Positions 37,841 to 49,932 are shown, counted from the first letter of the stretch. The stretch is DNA of 64,000 nt from Saxidomus purpurata (GCA_022818135.1 JAFMSR010000005.1:22201239-22265238); one strand, 5' to 3'. A program made the numbers and translations. The notes: generated by a model from the letters alone, not told the origin.

Positions 37841-38447
37841 ATCAAAGCAGAAAATTTGAATACACTGTTGGCACTAGATTTGTAGTTTCTCTTGAAAAAT
37901 ATGAAAAATAAATTGACGTCATTGTTTAGCACTCACTGGTGAACACACGCCTTTACTTCTACAAAATTAATGTGGTAAACTTTGCTGTTAATAATTACAG
38001 AATATTTTCAGGACAAATCGTTGAAATTGTTAAAAATACAAGACATGACTTGGGGCTAGAGTTCTACAACAAATTTCAATTCCTTGAAACTAAAAATCAC
38101 AGTTAAAGGAAATATTTAGCCTTACATGGCAGCCAATCTCGAGAATAAGGTTCTAAAAAATCTGGCCATTTTTCAATAAACACATTAATACTGTCCCAAT
38201 GGTGCAACCATATTGTAAAATAAGATTGACTACTTTGTTGTACTAAAGGTACAGTAATTTTACAGTAAAGAGATTTTCAAATTCCTGTGCTATTCCATAT
38301 ACACCTTTGCAGATAAAAAGTTATAACTATACCCCAAAAACAACACTCTTTTTTTAAAAATTGTTTTTGATATTGTATAGCAATGAAACCATGCCGTTCT
38401 GTGACTTTCATTACAAGGGTTGTCTTTGCAATCTATGTAATGATATT

Positions 38448-38889
38448 TTAAAGTGACATTATGCACGTCTTACTGCACATAGTGTATTTTTGGTGACAGT
38501 TTTATAAAAGCAATTTTCAGTTGTTGTGCATTTAAATGTGTTAAACTAATGATAATGCCGCATTAGTATTGGAAGTTGGTGCTTTAGAAATAAAAAAATG
38601 GACTAATAAAATAATAGCTCTTTCTTCGCAGTGATCTCCCTTGTGTTATTGTTGTTGGTAGAGATTTCGACAGTGGAAGGGAAGCAACTTTTGCATGCAG
38701 TTGTTTCTTTTTTTAATTGACTCTCCCAGTCAAAATAGGAAAAGTAATATTTGTAAAGTTAATATGTCATACTGGTAGCAGGAAGAAATTAGTGTATTGG
38801 GTTAAAAGCTATTATTTCCACTACCCTTTTTACACACACCTATTTCGGCTGGATTTTTACATGAAATACAGTGCATAATGTCACTTTAA
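38448..38889. mobile_element. MITE with TTAA ends and 15-bp inverted termini
   Basis: TTAA plus AGTGACATTATGCAC at the left (38448-38466) is mirrored exactly by GTGCATAATGTCACT plus TTAA at the right (38871-38889). The 442-base element is non-coding. The same TTAA rule holds for 35791-36136, though the tips differ. It lies just downstream of the NUDT stop codon, so it may fall within that gene's 3' UTR. Confidence 0.7.
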
Positions 38890-39196
38890 CAAGTTTCAGT
38901 TTTTTTATCTTCTGTAACTTATTCAATGTGTTTGAAATAGTCAACTGCAAATGTATCTTGCTTCCATCAATCCATTTTTTTCTGTATTAATAAATGACTT
39001 GACCTCCTATTAAAACATCATTGTAACTTTTCAACACACAATCACAGCATGTATATAATGGATTCCATAAGATCATATCTAAAACGTCATCACAAAATAT
39101 TCTATAATCTAGCAAAGTTCACTGTGATATAATATAGGTCCCTTTGGGAGCCTCAAATGTAGAAAAAGGCCCTTGTAAGGGCCTCGCAGCCATCTC

Positions 39197-42100
39197 TCAC
39201 AACTTGACGACACCATTGAGATCTTTAGGGAGCAGTTCAAGGTAGGTAACCTGTACTGGTTTGTGTGCCAGGTGATCCCTTGCCTCTACAATACTAAACC
39301 ACTGTCGTCTTCGACCTAGTAGAAAAAAAACATGTTCAATTAAAGGTTTTTGATATCCACTAAGTCATCAAACCAGGAAATGTAAACAGTATTAAACTGT
39401 CATATTTAGTATGCAAAATGTGTTGACGATCTGTAACATTTATTTCACAAAATACACTTTCTTTTCCTTCCATGATTAAGTGTTACATTCATTGATTCTT
39501 TCCAGCTTGTAAACCCAAAGTTATAATAAATTAAAACCAATTTTTTGTTGCTTTACTAAATTAAATATTCTTTCGAGTTACAAAAAGCCTAATGCTGGTG
39601 CAGATTATAAGGGCAACTATTTCTTACTTTCTATAATTTGACGGGTAAGACAGGTTAGTTACAACTTAATGTCAGACAGACCTGGGTTCAATTATTTTTA
39701 AAAGTAATTAATTACAATTAAAACAGAAATTCTTCAATTAAATTACAATTATAATTACATGCTTTTTACAGAAGTAATTAATTAATTACAATTATTTTAA
39801 GGAAAACAATTCATTATTTTTTAATTATTTGGCAATATATTCACAAGTTCACATAGAATCATGTTACTATCAATGACATATTAAAAATGCAGATTTATAA
39901 TTCCTCATTGAATTTTGAAAACTTGAACACTTCAAAGTTTACTGTCTGTCAGTGAACACCATTTGCATTAATACCTCTTTAAATGACAAGCAAGTGTGAA
40001 ATTTATACCCCCATGTGATAACAGCTACTGCACAATAACCTGTATTTTTGCCATATTTATGATTGTGACACTTTTCTGCATGTAATTGAAGAGTAATTGA
40101 ATTTAATTGACAATTATTTTGCATTTGTTTGGATTTTAATTAATTACAATTAAAATAATTGATTTCTGCCTCAATTACTAATTATTTTTCAATTAGTTGA
40201 AAAACTGTAATTAATTATAATTAATTAAATTATAATTGTAATTGGACCCAGGTCTGATGTCAGACCCAAGGATGGTTAAACAATGTCCTTTTTATTTGAA
40301 AAGGGTTGCTTATATCTATTAAGTGAGATTCCAACTGTAACAACATAGCAAAATCATCTACCAATGATTCTTTAAACTGACTGCCACACTAAACCTGTCA
40401 CTAACAACACTTGTCAAGTTACACATTTTGCAATGACAAAATAGTTATAGCCATTTAAATTTAAGATTAATATCTCTCACAAGAACAAGCTTTAACTGAT
40501 AATTCAAATGGAGTCTGGCCTTTCAATGTTGTATTATGATTACTGCATGTAATCTGAACATCCTCATGACTTGAACATTCGACCAATCTTGAATGGGAAT
40601 TGTTCAGGAGACCGAACTGGTCTACAGAGACCATAAAAACAACTAATACTGGATCAGTACCATTGTGACCTTGACCTTGAACTGTCATTTTGATTTCCTA
40701 AGAATGGTTTGTGGGGTTCAAATTTCAGAATTCATACATATAAGTCATGCTATAATGTTACAGTGTGACCCTGGGTGTGTCAATTTTAACACAGGGGTCA
40801 TGATTTGAAAAAATTTGGTAGAATTCCACTACATGCCAAGAGAAGAAGATTTTCCGATTTGTTGCCATTGCAACCAGCGTTCTGCATGGAATGGAATTCT
40901 TTGAGCACTTTTGGTAGAGCTTCATACAAGGAACATCCCTGCCAAGTTTCATCAACATTGGCCCTGTGGTTTCAGAGGAGATGTCGTTTGAAGTAAATGT
41001 TTACGGATGGATGACTGACAATCATCCATCCTAAAAGCTCACCCTGGCACAAATCTTAGCTGAACTTAATTTTGACCTCTGAAACATTGATCCCAGTTAT
41101 ATGGAACTCCTCATCTGTGCTAAAAAAACACATGGACAGCAAAAAACAGACAGGACAGCTAAGTACTCCTTTTCCCTTGTTTTAGTAGAACTAGAAAACA
41201 AACAAACAACACTTTAACTAATACTGATACCGGAGAGCCTAGAATAGCTTGCTCTCTCTCTTTCTCTTTGCTGTTCGATTAAATAGTTAATGTAGTAGCT
41301 GCCTATGAAACTCATCAGCAGCCATGGATGTTTTTGATCTTACCCATGATTTGTCCATCTTCCCACTCATCTAAGAGATCTGTCACAGTAAATGCATATA
41401 GACTTGTCCTGTGCTTCTTCTCTTTGTTCTGTACATACAAATAAGACAGAATTATAGCATAATGCCACACAAGAGACTGGTTTCCTGCAAACTGATCTAT
41501 ACAGGAACATTAGATAATTACTTGGTATTGACAGAACATATTTAATAGACACAATATGATAGGATGTCTTGGTTATAGCTGTCATATTTGAATCAAGGCC
41601 AAATTCTATTTTGCAATATTAGTATCATCTGCAGTTGAAAAACAGATATTGTAGAGAATTAATATCAATATTTTAGCTGTTACAGTTACTATGTCACTCC
41701 ATCATTTAACACTGTATAAACAATATATGCAAAAAGAATATCTCAGGCAAGAGTAAGGATGAGACATATAAAATGGTCACAGTCAACTGCACACATAACA
41801 CCAAATCTCCAGTCAACATCAACATCTGACTGATCAAACTGAATAAATTTTGTAAATGTCACAGCTTTATTGCCAGGATGCTTCATATTTCATGAGCTTG
41901 ATTGTACATGTACTTGTTTACAAGCAGCAGTATCCAAAATGAGAACTTTTGGGGGGAAAATGGAAGGAAATCTTCAATACATCAATTTGGGCTCCCTACA
42001 GAATTTTCTGATGTTATAAAAGTTCAATGTAGACAAGAAATGTCCATATAATTTGACATACTTCTCCAAATGGCAGCATTGACTGATAATAGCAACTTCT

Positions 42101-45100
42101 ATTTCAATGCATTTAAAACAATCATGATTTCCTTTCTTTCCTCTTATTTAATTTTAGACATGATACAAAAAATGTAGTAGTAATCTAAAATAACTGAAAC
42201 TAGAGTAATGGTTCTTGCGCAGAGGCCTTTCTCTCTCTACGACTAGGGTCATATAAATCTAGTTATATAGAGGCCCTATATACCACATCCCCCCCCCCCA
42301 AAAAATAAAAAAATAATGTTGATATAATAGGAAGTATGAATTCATTCCCTTCGATACTTTTCGAGTTATGCAGTAACTCCACAAAATAATAAAGCTACAG
42401 ATATAGTTCCTATGAACATTATTTCATCTCATTGTACTAGTGAGTGCTAAACAATGACATTGTCAATTTATTTTTCAAATTTTTCTAGAGAAACTACAAA
42501 TCTAGTTCCAACTGTTTATTAACATAGGACATTTGGCCAATGCATTCACTAGGTACCGACCACACAAGTTTTTTCTGTGAAGGTCACACAAGAAAACAAG
42601 AGCTGTTAATAGAACAGCATGACTATTCTCAGTGCTTGCCAATAAAAAAACTTTTTTCATAAATAGCAGAACAAAATTCTGTTTACTCTCTCAGCATAAA
42701 CTAAATAAACACTGTAATCATAAAAATCCTAAGTGGGTCCTACCACTTTAAGCCCTGAATGAGGATGGTGGACCCAATAAGCACATAAATTATACAAAGA
42801 CAAAAAAAATCTTAACAAAAGTGAGTATAAATTATTAGCCCTCCTTATTTTTCAAATCCTCGAGCTAAAATTAATGAAGCAAGAGTTATTGTCCTTTCTC
42901 AATAATTTGATATATAAAGTAACAACCGATTCCCTTTAATCCTTTTCAAGTATGAACATACCAACAGACAGACAAACAGAAGGATGTATGATGAGATCCG
43001 ACAATTTCTGAACTGGCCTAATTTTTTTTTTAGCTATTTCTACCGTGTAGCCCTGCTTATGTAGCAAACTGCACGTCATGTGTAGCAAAATGTTGTAGCC
43101 AATTCAATATTCTCTAAGCAAATTTAACATTTTTTGGCAGTGGCCAATGCCAGCAGTAGCTCTGATATATGCCTCACCTCCATTCACTTCTGCAAGGGTG
43201 TAAAACCATATATGGCTATATAATACTGCACTTCAAAATCAGTCTTTTATTTTGATGAATTTAGCAAATCCATCTGTTTATCCATTATCAAATGGATTAG
43301 GGCAATAAAGATTTTAAATACTATTGAAAATATATACCTGACAGTTGGTCTAAATTTGGTAAGGATTTATTGGTAAATGAAGAGACTGTATGAGCTTGTA
43401 CAGTCAGGGGTGTATCTCATATAAGACTGAACTTAAAAAAGTGTCCTCTTTCCCTTAATTTAATAATTAATGGTGTCAGTAATTCTCCTGAATGGTCCTT
43501 TATGCCTCAGTCACACTACACCTTATAGCATTAACAGAGGTCCAACGTATAACGTAATTGTTCAATCTGTTCGCATACGTTTCCTTTCCATTTCTCATGC
43601 GGCGCCTGCGCTCCTTGTCAGGTGATGTTTGTTTCATCCAGTGGAAGGTTTTGAGCATGTTCAAATTTGGAACGTACACCACAGATCAAGTTGTCCATTA
43701 CATGTACGGTACCAATGCGCTGGTATGTGTTTTGTTCATCACTCATGCGTTCCTTATTCTGTACTTATCCGGTTTGCATCCTTTCTTGTCCGGTAGACCC
43801 GATTCATGGCCAGACTACTAACGGACATGCAACGGATGTAACATATGTTCAATGGACAATAACTGACAAGAATGCATAGGAACTGATAAATAATGGACGT
43901 GAAACGATGGTCCACCGGACAAAACTGATGCGAACCGGACAAGTACAGAATAAGGAACGCACGAGTAACAAACAAAACGCATACCAGCGCATTGCTACCA
44001 TTCATCTAACAGACAACTTCGCTTTTGGCATTTTGGAATAACTTCAGCACATGTGATGTCTGAGCGAGTGGAAACTTTTGTGCAAGAACAAAAAATATCA
44101 GACTCTACACCCATTTTGTCCGTCATGTGACCGGTAAAAATACGTTCGTCAAAAAGTCGAAGAACGTTTTGTCAGTTTCTCATGCATTGTGCTGATGTTT
44201 CACCCGGAACAAGTCCGTTACTAGTATGGTGATGTCCCTTAATTGAACGTTGTTTGTCCTGTATATGTGCGTTGATCGTGCGATCATTGTGAGTGATGTC
44301 CGTTTTATGCGCCCGATACACCAATCGCGAGAGCACCCAGCAGTAGCGGGGGATTCCGTTCATCACCGGATAACTTGCTGCGGCAATTTTTCTATACGCT
44401 GGGCGTGCGTTAACACTTTACAGTGTAGTGTGACTGTTGCATTTTCCCTGAATAATATATAAGTGGTGTTAGTATTTTTTCTGAAGTGATTTAGTATGGT
44501 GCTACACCCTGCTCCATTTTGGCTATCTTGTTCTACCCTCTATGACCCTGCATAACTTTTTTGGGCCCACTTCTGCCCTTCAGTTCTTTTAATCCTTTTA
44601 GAAGCATTTTACTGCACTTTCAGATTTCTGTTATAACAAATAAAAAAAATAAATATTTTTGTCAAACTGTTTTTTGAAGTGAAAAGTGCCCTGCGCCTAC
44701 ACTTTGTAAATTTTGACACCTTGTCCATTTAGATTGTCTAGAAAAACTGCAATTTGTCTACAATATTCAAGAAAACAGGCATCCCATCTGCCTTATAAAA
44801 TATAATTTATGAACTAGTGTTGGCAAAGAAACACTGCTATGCACTGCAAAATGAAAGCTTCTACTAACACTTATAATGATTATTACTGATTTAGAAGTGG
44901 TTAATAGTCACTTGCAAAGTATTACCATATCTTACCTTGTCCTAGAAAAATAAACAATTCTATTAAAGGGTTGAAATATACAGTCCAATAGATCTTTATT
45001 GTATAAATCAAATGTGTTCAAAGTCAAGGGCCTCGGGCATTTCTGGAAAATTTAAAGACTTTAAAAAGAATCTTTGTTCTATTTAAAAATCACAGTTATT

Positions 45101-46651
45101 TTGTCAATTTAAACATTTCCTTTTTCTAACTATATATGGTCATAAAAATTGTATTCCATTCACTCCACTGAATGTTACAATACAATCCTGCCACTCACCC
45201 AATGCAGCAACTCTTCTGTCATCACACAAACATACCATGCCATAGCTCTCCAGTAACACACAAACATTTCACTCATACTTTTAACTGGTGCAGCTCTCCA
45301 GGTCACCACACAAATATACCACTCAATACTTTTAACTGGTGCAGCTCTCCAGGTCACCACACAAATATACCACTCAATACTTTTAACTTGTACAGCTCTC
45401 CAGGTCACCACACAAATATACCACTCAATACTTTTAACTTGTACAGCTCTCCAGGTCACCACACAATATACCACTCAATACTTTTAACTTGTACAGCTCT
45501 CCGGGTCACCACACAAATATACCACTCAATACTTTTAACTGGTACAGCTCTCCGGGTCACCACACAATATACCACTCAATACTTTTAACTTGTACACTCC
45601 CCTCCAGGTCACCACACAAATATACCACTCAATACTTTTAACTGGTACAGCTCTCCAGGTCACCACACAAATATACCACTCAATACTTTTAACTTGTACA
45701 GCTCTCCAGGTCACCACACAAATATACCACTCAATACTTTTAACTTGTACAGCTCTCCAGGTCACCACACAAATATACCACTCAATACTTTTAACTTGTA
45801 CAGCTCTCCAGGTCACCACACAAATATACCACTCAATACTTTTAACTTGTACAGCTCTCCAGGTCACCACACAAATATACCACTCAATACTTTTAACTGG
45901 TGCAGCTCTCCAGGTCACCACACAAATATACCACTCAATACTTTTAACTGGTACAGCTCTCCAGGTCACCACACAAATATACCACTCAATACTTTTAACT
46001 GGTACAGCTCTCCGGGTCACCACACAAATATACCACTCAATACTTTTAACTTGTACAGCTCTCCAGGTCACCACACAAATATACCACTCAATACTTTTAA
46101 CTGGTACAGCTCTCCAGGTCACCACACAAATATACCACTCAATACTTTTAACTTGTACAGCTCTCCAGGTCACCACACAAATATACCACTCAATACTTTT
46201 AACTTGTACAGCTCTCCAGGTCACCACACAAATATACCACTCAATACTTTTAACTTGTACAGCTCTCCAGGTCACCACACAAATATACCACTCAATACTT
46301 TTAACTGGTACAGCTCTCCAGGTCACCACACAAATATACCACTCAATACTTTTAACTTGTACAGCTCTCCGGGTCACCACACAAATATACCACTCAATAC
46401 TTTTAACTTGTACAGCTCTCCACATAAAACATATCACTCATAAACATAGTATGAAACCATGGCCCAAATTGTTGGTTTTTCAAGTGCAAACTCACCTCAA
46501 AGTCTCCTATTTTCCTCCCCAGACGACCTTTGGCCCCTGCCTCTTCCAAGGCTTCCCTGACAGCTGCAAGGGTAGGTTCCTCCCTTGGTTCAATTCCCCC
46601 ACCAGGCACCACCCATTTATCCTTGTGCTTACTACTGCTGACCAACAATAT
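39197..46651 (-). CDS. Diphosphoinositol polyphosphate phosphohydrolase (NUDT3/NUDT4 type), 3' part
   Basis: This Nudix hydrolase should remove the beta-phosphate from inositol pyrophosphates and cleave Ap5A/Ap6A in the cytosol, by family knowledge. Coding exons read on the minus strand are 46651-46496 (52 codons), 41428-41344 and 39315-39197 (TGA at 39199-39197). All are bounded by AG/GT sites with compatible phases. The first of these carries LLVSSSKHKDKWVVPGG and a complete Nudix box (G-x5-E-x7-REALEEAGA). The next gives NKEKKHRTSLYAFTVTDLL-DEWED, and the last RRRQWFSI...HKPVQVTYLELL. Together they give 120 residues, matching the human protein from the VLLVSSS segment onward. About 33 N-terminal residues (the TYDxDGxxxRAAC part) are expected in an exon beyond base 64000. 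The introns hold several mobile elements. No lesion is seen in these exons. Which of NUDT3/4 it corresponds to cannot be decided and is probably not meaningful in an invertebrate. Confidence 0.92.
39677..40256. mobile_element. hAT-like MITE with 8-bp target duplication
   Basis: The element starts CAGACCTGGGTTCAATTA and ends TAATTGGACCCAGGTCTG, an inverted repeat with one mismatch. Both sides carry the identical octamer ATGTCAGA (39669-39676 and 40257-40264). The interior is rich in AATTA and TAATTA with no credible coding frame. CAG-starting inverted ends with an 8-bp duplication identify the hAT superfamily. It sits in the last NUDT intron. A perfect duplication suggests a fairly recent insertion. 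Confidence 0.88.
40755..41050. repeat. Fragment of the dispersed composite repeat
   Basis: It contains 'acacaggggtcatgatttga', 'tgcatggaatggaattcttt', 'tagagcttcatacaaggaac' and 'atccctgccaagtttcatca', all shared with 26401-27665 and 36995-37840. It lies in the last NUDT intron. Confidence 0.7.
41429..43500. other. NUDT intron sequence
   Basis: Non-coding intron. A C-run lies at 42290-42299. Diverged dispersed repeat wording ('ttcccttcgatacttttcgag' near 42345 and 'cagacagacaaacagaagga' near 42965) matches the 25.8 kb segment. No embedded gene is seen. Confidence 0.4.
43502..44442. mobile_element. 941-bp nested palindromic element
   Basis: The outer ends ATGC-CT-CAGTCACACTACAC (left) and GTGTAGTGTGACTG-TT-GCAT (right) are inverted copies. 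The similarity continues inward: TTAAC, GTATA and AATTG blocks recur in matching order. A second strong inverted pair lies at the centre: 43700-43795 (with 'accaatgcgctggtatg', 'gcgttccttattctgtactt') against 43918-44015 (with 'aagtacagaataaggaacgc', 'cataccagcgcattg'). The frames over it are unconvincing. The target duplication is unclear, so the superfamily is open. Located in the NUDT intron. Confidence 0.7.
44443..45194. other. NUDT intron sequence
   Basis: Non-coding AT-rich intron between the nested palindrome and the 51-bp array. Nothing else is seen. Confidence 0.4.
45195..46440. repeat. Tandem array of 51-bp units next to the Nudix exon
   Basis: About 23 regular units follow two or three degenerate ones. 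Each has the order CAGCTCTCCAGGTCACC, ACACAAATATACCACTC, AATACTTTTAACTTGT. Most differences are at a few fixed positions (CCAGGT or CCGGGT; TTGTACAG, TGGTACAG or TGGTGCAG). Two units lack one A. The period is 17 codons, so very long frames are open on both strands (362 and 249 codons plus, 300 minus), but the content is purely repetitive. The array ends about 55 bases from the 5' splice site of the Nudix exon on the transcribed strand. Confidence 0.95.
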
Positions 46652-46799
46652 CTGAAACAAAACAAAAAACATATTTAAAACACTGGTTTACATACATGCA
46701 AGGTGTTATTCAATAAAGCTAAAGATCGTCCTAATAGTCAGTTTATGCATTATTTAAGGGCATTTATTTGCCTAAGTTTCTTGCAGACTGTCAGGATAA

Positions 46800-47660
46800 C
46801 CCTACACCCCCAACCAGCATACCCTACATCCCCAACCCAGCATACCACTGCACTTAGGCCAGGACAACCCTGCATACTCAACAAATGTACCATTGCTCCT
46901 AGTCTTAGGCCTTGGCAGTAAGTGTACAATTGCTCTTAGGCCATGACAGCCCTAAACCCTACATCCTCAACAAGTGTTCCATTGTTCTTAAGCCATGACA
47001 ACCCTACATCCTCAACAAATGTACCACTGGTCTAAGGCCATGACAACCCTACATCCTCAGCAATTGTACAATTGCTCTTAGTCTTAGGCCATGGCAGCAA
47101 GTGTACAATTGCTCTTAGGCCATGACAGCCCTAAACCCTACATCCTCAACAAGTGTTCCATTGTTCTAAGGCCATGACAACCCTACATCCTCAACAAATG
47201 TACCACTGGTCTAAGGCCATGACAACCCTACATCCTCAGCAATTGTACAATTGCTCTTAGTCTTAGGCCATGGCAGCAAGTGTACAATTGCTCTTAGGCC
47301 ATGACAGCCCTAAACCCTACATCCTCAACAAGTGTTCCATTGTTCTTAGGCCATAACAACCACACATCCTCAACAAATGTACCACTGGTCTAAGGCCATG
47401 ACAACCCTACATCCTCAACAAGTCTACCACTGCTCTTCGGCCATAACAACCACCCTTCATCCTCAACAAATGTACCATTGCTCTTAGGCCATGACAACCC
47501 TACATCCTCAACAAGTCTACCACTGCTCTTCGGCCATAACAACCACCCTACATCCTCAACAAATGTACCATTGCTCTTAGGCCATGACAACCCTACATCC
47601 TCAACAAGTCTATCACTGCTCTTCGGCCATAACAACCACCCTTCATCCTCAACAAGTGTA
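46800..47660. repeat. 45-bp tandem array with 179-bp higher-order period
   Basis: The basic unit is about 45 bases (GGCCATGACAACCCTACATC, CTCAACAAATGTACCA, TTGCTCTTA). Four diverged units form a larger block. The start GTGTACAATTGCTCTTAGG recurs at 46922, 47101 and 47280, which is exactly 179 bases apart. To the right (47400-47660) the organisation changes to alternating two-unit blocks. It lies within the inferred NUDT intron 1, about 150 bases upstream (in gene direction) of the Nudix exon. Confidence 0.9.
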
Positions 47661-47994
47661 TATTCACCAGTGATTTTTTGCGCCGATTTGACTCCGAGAT
47701 TTGACTCCGAAATTCAGCATCTTCCCAATTGACAAAAATGGTGAAAATTCAAAAAAAGGCTTAAAAATTCCAAAAACAAGAAGATTTTCCCCAAATAGTT
47801 TGATTTCTTGTGACCTTGTGAAAGTTGAACTAAAAGGATGCAAATAATAATGAAATTCTTATTCCAATTATGGTTTATTCAAAGATTTTTTTTGCCAATT
47901 TGTCGCGCATTATCTACACAAAACGGGTTACAGCATAGTACGGCATTTAGTATGACTTTTATCACGGTTGCTAAACGCTTTTTAATGCATCAAA

Positions 47995-48258
47995 ATGAGT
48001 CGGAAAAAATTGTTAGAAAAATACCTAATTACCTATTACCGAAAAATGTCGCATTATTCCAAATATTATAATAAGAAAATAAAACTTAAACACAGCATCG
48101 GCACTACGGACATTCAAACATTTTTTGGTAAAGTTAAAGAGAAATCAAATTCAAATCAAACGTCAGAAAAGCAAAGTGATCTGTCCAAGAAATCTGAGTC
48201 CCCACAAAATGACTCTCAGAAATCAACAGAAGCTCATGGTTACCCTAGGCTATCATAG
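47995..48258 (+). CDS. Unrecognised 87-codon frame
   Basis: The frame starts at ATG and encodes a Lys- and Ser-rich peptide with a Tyr-rich start (RKMSHYSKYYNKK) and a middle TTDIQTFFGKVKEK. The latter loosely recalls the short N-terminal 'xxIxxFF' stretches of some hAT-type or zinc-finger transposase-derived proteins. That resemblance is weak and from memory. No zinc ligands or catalytic region follow; downstream DNA to 48900 is low-complexity and AT-rich. It could be the decayed start of a transposon gene or chance. No function is assigned. Confidence 0.2.
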   Translation: MSRKKLLEKYLITYYRKMSHYSKYYNKKIKLKHSIGTTDIQTFFGKVKEKSNSNQTSEKQSDLSKKSESPQNDSQKSTEAHGYPRLS

Positions 48259-49620
48259 AAACATAAAGTTTTAAATTAAATTAGCAAGGACATTTAAATG
48301 AAATAAATTTACCTTAAAATAAAACTTTTCAAAATGATTTTTTTTATTAAGTTTTGTTAATTTTTCCCAATTTTGAAGTTTATTGCGCTAAAAATTCACA
48401 ATTTGAAACGCATGGGATGTTGCCAAAAAAAAGGGAAAAAAATCAATGTTCACTTAACAATGTCAAAAACTGCATTCAGCTGAATAAGATACCCGATTAT
48501 CCGCACCAGTATCAACTGATAGTCTTTTTCAAGAATATTGTATACAGCAAGGTTTTTATGAAACAGGCAGACACTTTATACATACACCTAAACCTTGAGT
48601 GGCAGCAATTTTAACAAGAGGATCATATACAAATTCCATACACTGCAATTCCATTCGTATAGTTTGATTGGTAAAAAAAAAGCTGGTAAAAAGCCAGTCT
48701 ATTCAGCTGACACTGAAAAAACTACAATAGGAAAGATCACAGTACTAAATCTGGAATGGTCTTGAGAATACAGGACTAAGAGCACATGATGTGTCAGTGA
48801 CACAGGGTTCTTCTGTAATTCATTCAAAATATTTTTTTTTTATTATTTCAAAAAATTTTTTTTTTAATTCCTACAAAAATTTCTCCCCTAATTCCCCCAA
48901 AAAATTCTTCTGTAATTCATTCAAATGATTGAAGTACAATGAATGTTCTAAGATGACAAAATGTTGCTTTTTGTTTTCCCGATGATGATACATTATGTTT
49001 TGGAAAATTCTGTGACTGAAAAAGTGGATCTGACATACTTTACACTGTATGTGGAAATATAGATGAGGTAAAACAATAACATATCAATTATTCATCTAAG
49101 TACTAAGACCAGTACATGTTTGGATTTTCTCTATTTGGTACATCAATTACTGACTAATAAAATAACGTAAAATGAACTAAAACATCCATTAATGCCATTT
49201 TCTTGGACATTTATACAGACCTATAGTCCCATCTAAATGGATAATTCTCACTGTCAGAAAAATAATGCTGAACTGTCAATAGAGAGGTCCCACTCTAACA
49301 GGGCAAGAACATACACATAGCAACTATTTGTACGAGCTTCATTGAAATAATTCTGTAAATCAGGTCAAAATTGTCTTCCATTCCACTGATGCTGAACAGG
49401 TTTTCATTGAATTGATGGCAGTGGCTTAATGCTATGAAATGTAGCAGTATACATGTATGACATGGTAACGTTCTGTTCAGATAATCTGTTCAAAAATTTT
49501 TTTATGAGTTATAGCCCCTTGAAATTTTCTCAAGACTGCATCTCTGTTCATGTATTTGTTATATTTTGTAACGGAGTGATAGTACTGCCTACTTAGTGAT
49601 CAACTGGTATATACGTAATA

Positions 49621-49732
49621 GTTAGAGGCTATAAAATAGAGAAATTTATACAATACAGAAACTAAAAGGAGGGAGAGCTAACGACTGACTGGGTTCCTTT
49701 GTTGTATAAAGTTCTCTATTTTAGCCTCTAAC
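49621..49732. repeat. Long-armed hairpin
   Basis: The left arm GTTAGAGGCTATAAAATAGA... (49621-49653) and the right arm ...TCTATTTTAGCCTCTAAC (49702-49732) pair over about 31 bases with few mismatches. It directly abuts the inverted-repeat element at 49740. Confidence 0.7.
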
Positions 49733-49739
49733 TGACTAA

Positions 49740-49932
49740 GTGTTTGCCCTACATAATAAACTAGTCTTTATTTACTACATTTTATGATGTCATGCGCAAA
49801 CAGGTCTATAGAGTCTCGCTCTATCAAGACAGAGTGATACATAGAGTAACCTGTCAGAAGTTTATCGCAAATAGACAGGGAACATTTTAAATTTTTAGAT
49901 ATTTTCATTGGACAGAAATGTAGGGCAAACAC
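49740..49932. mobile_element. 193-bp inverted-repeat element
   Basis: GTGTTTGCCCTACAT (49740-49754) is exactly mirrored by ATGTAGGGCAAACAC (49918-49932). The centre holds another palindrome around 49801-49856 (ACAGGT...CTCTATC / GACAGAGTGA...ACCTGT). It is non-coding, MITE-like, with no target duplication recognised. Confidence 0.6.

Noticed and set aside
45172..46678. Open frames of 362, 300 and 249 codons
   Set aside because: They follow from the 51-bp (17-codon) tandem unit, occur on both strands, and the longest runs through a real NUDT exon in antisense.
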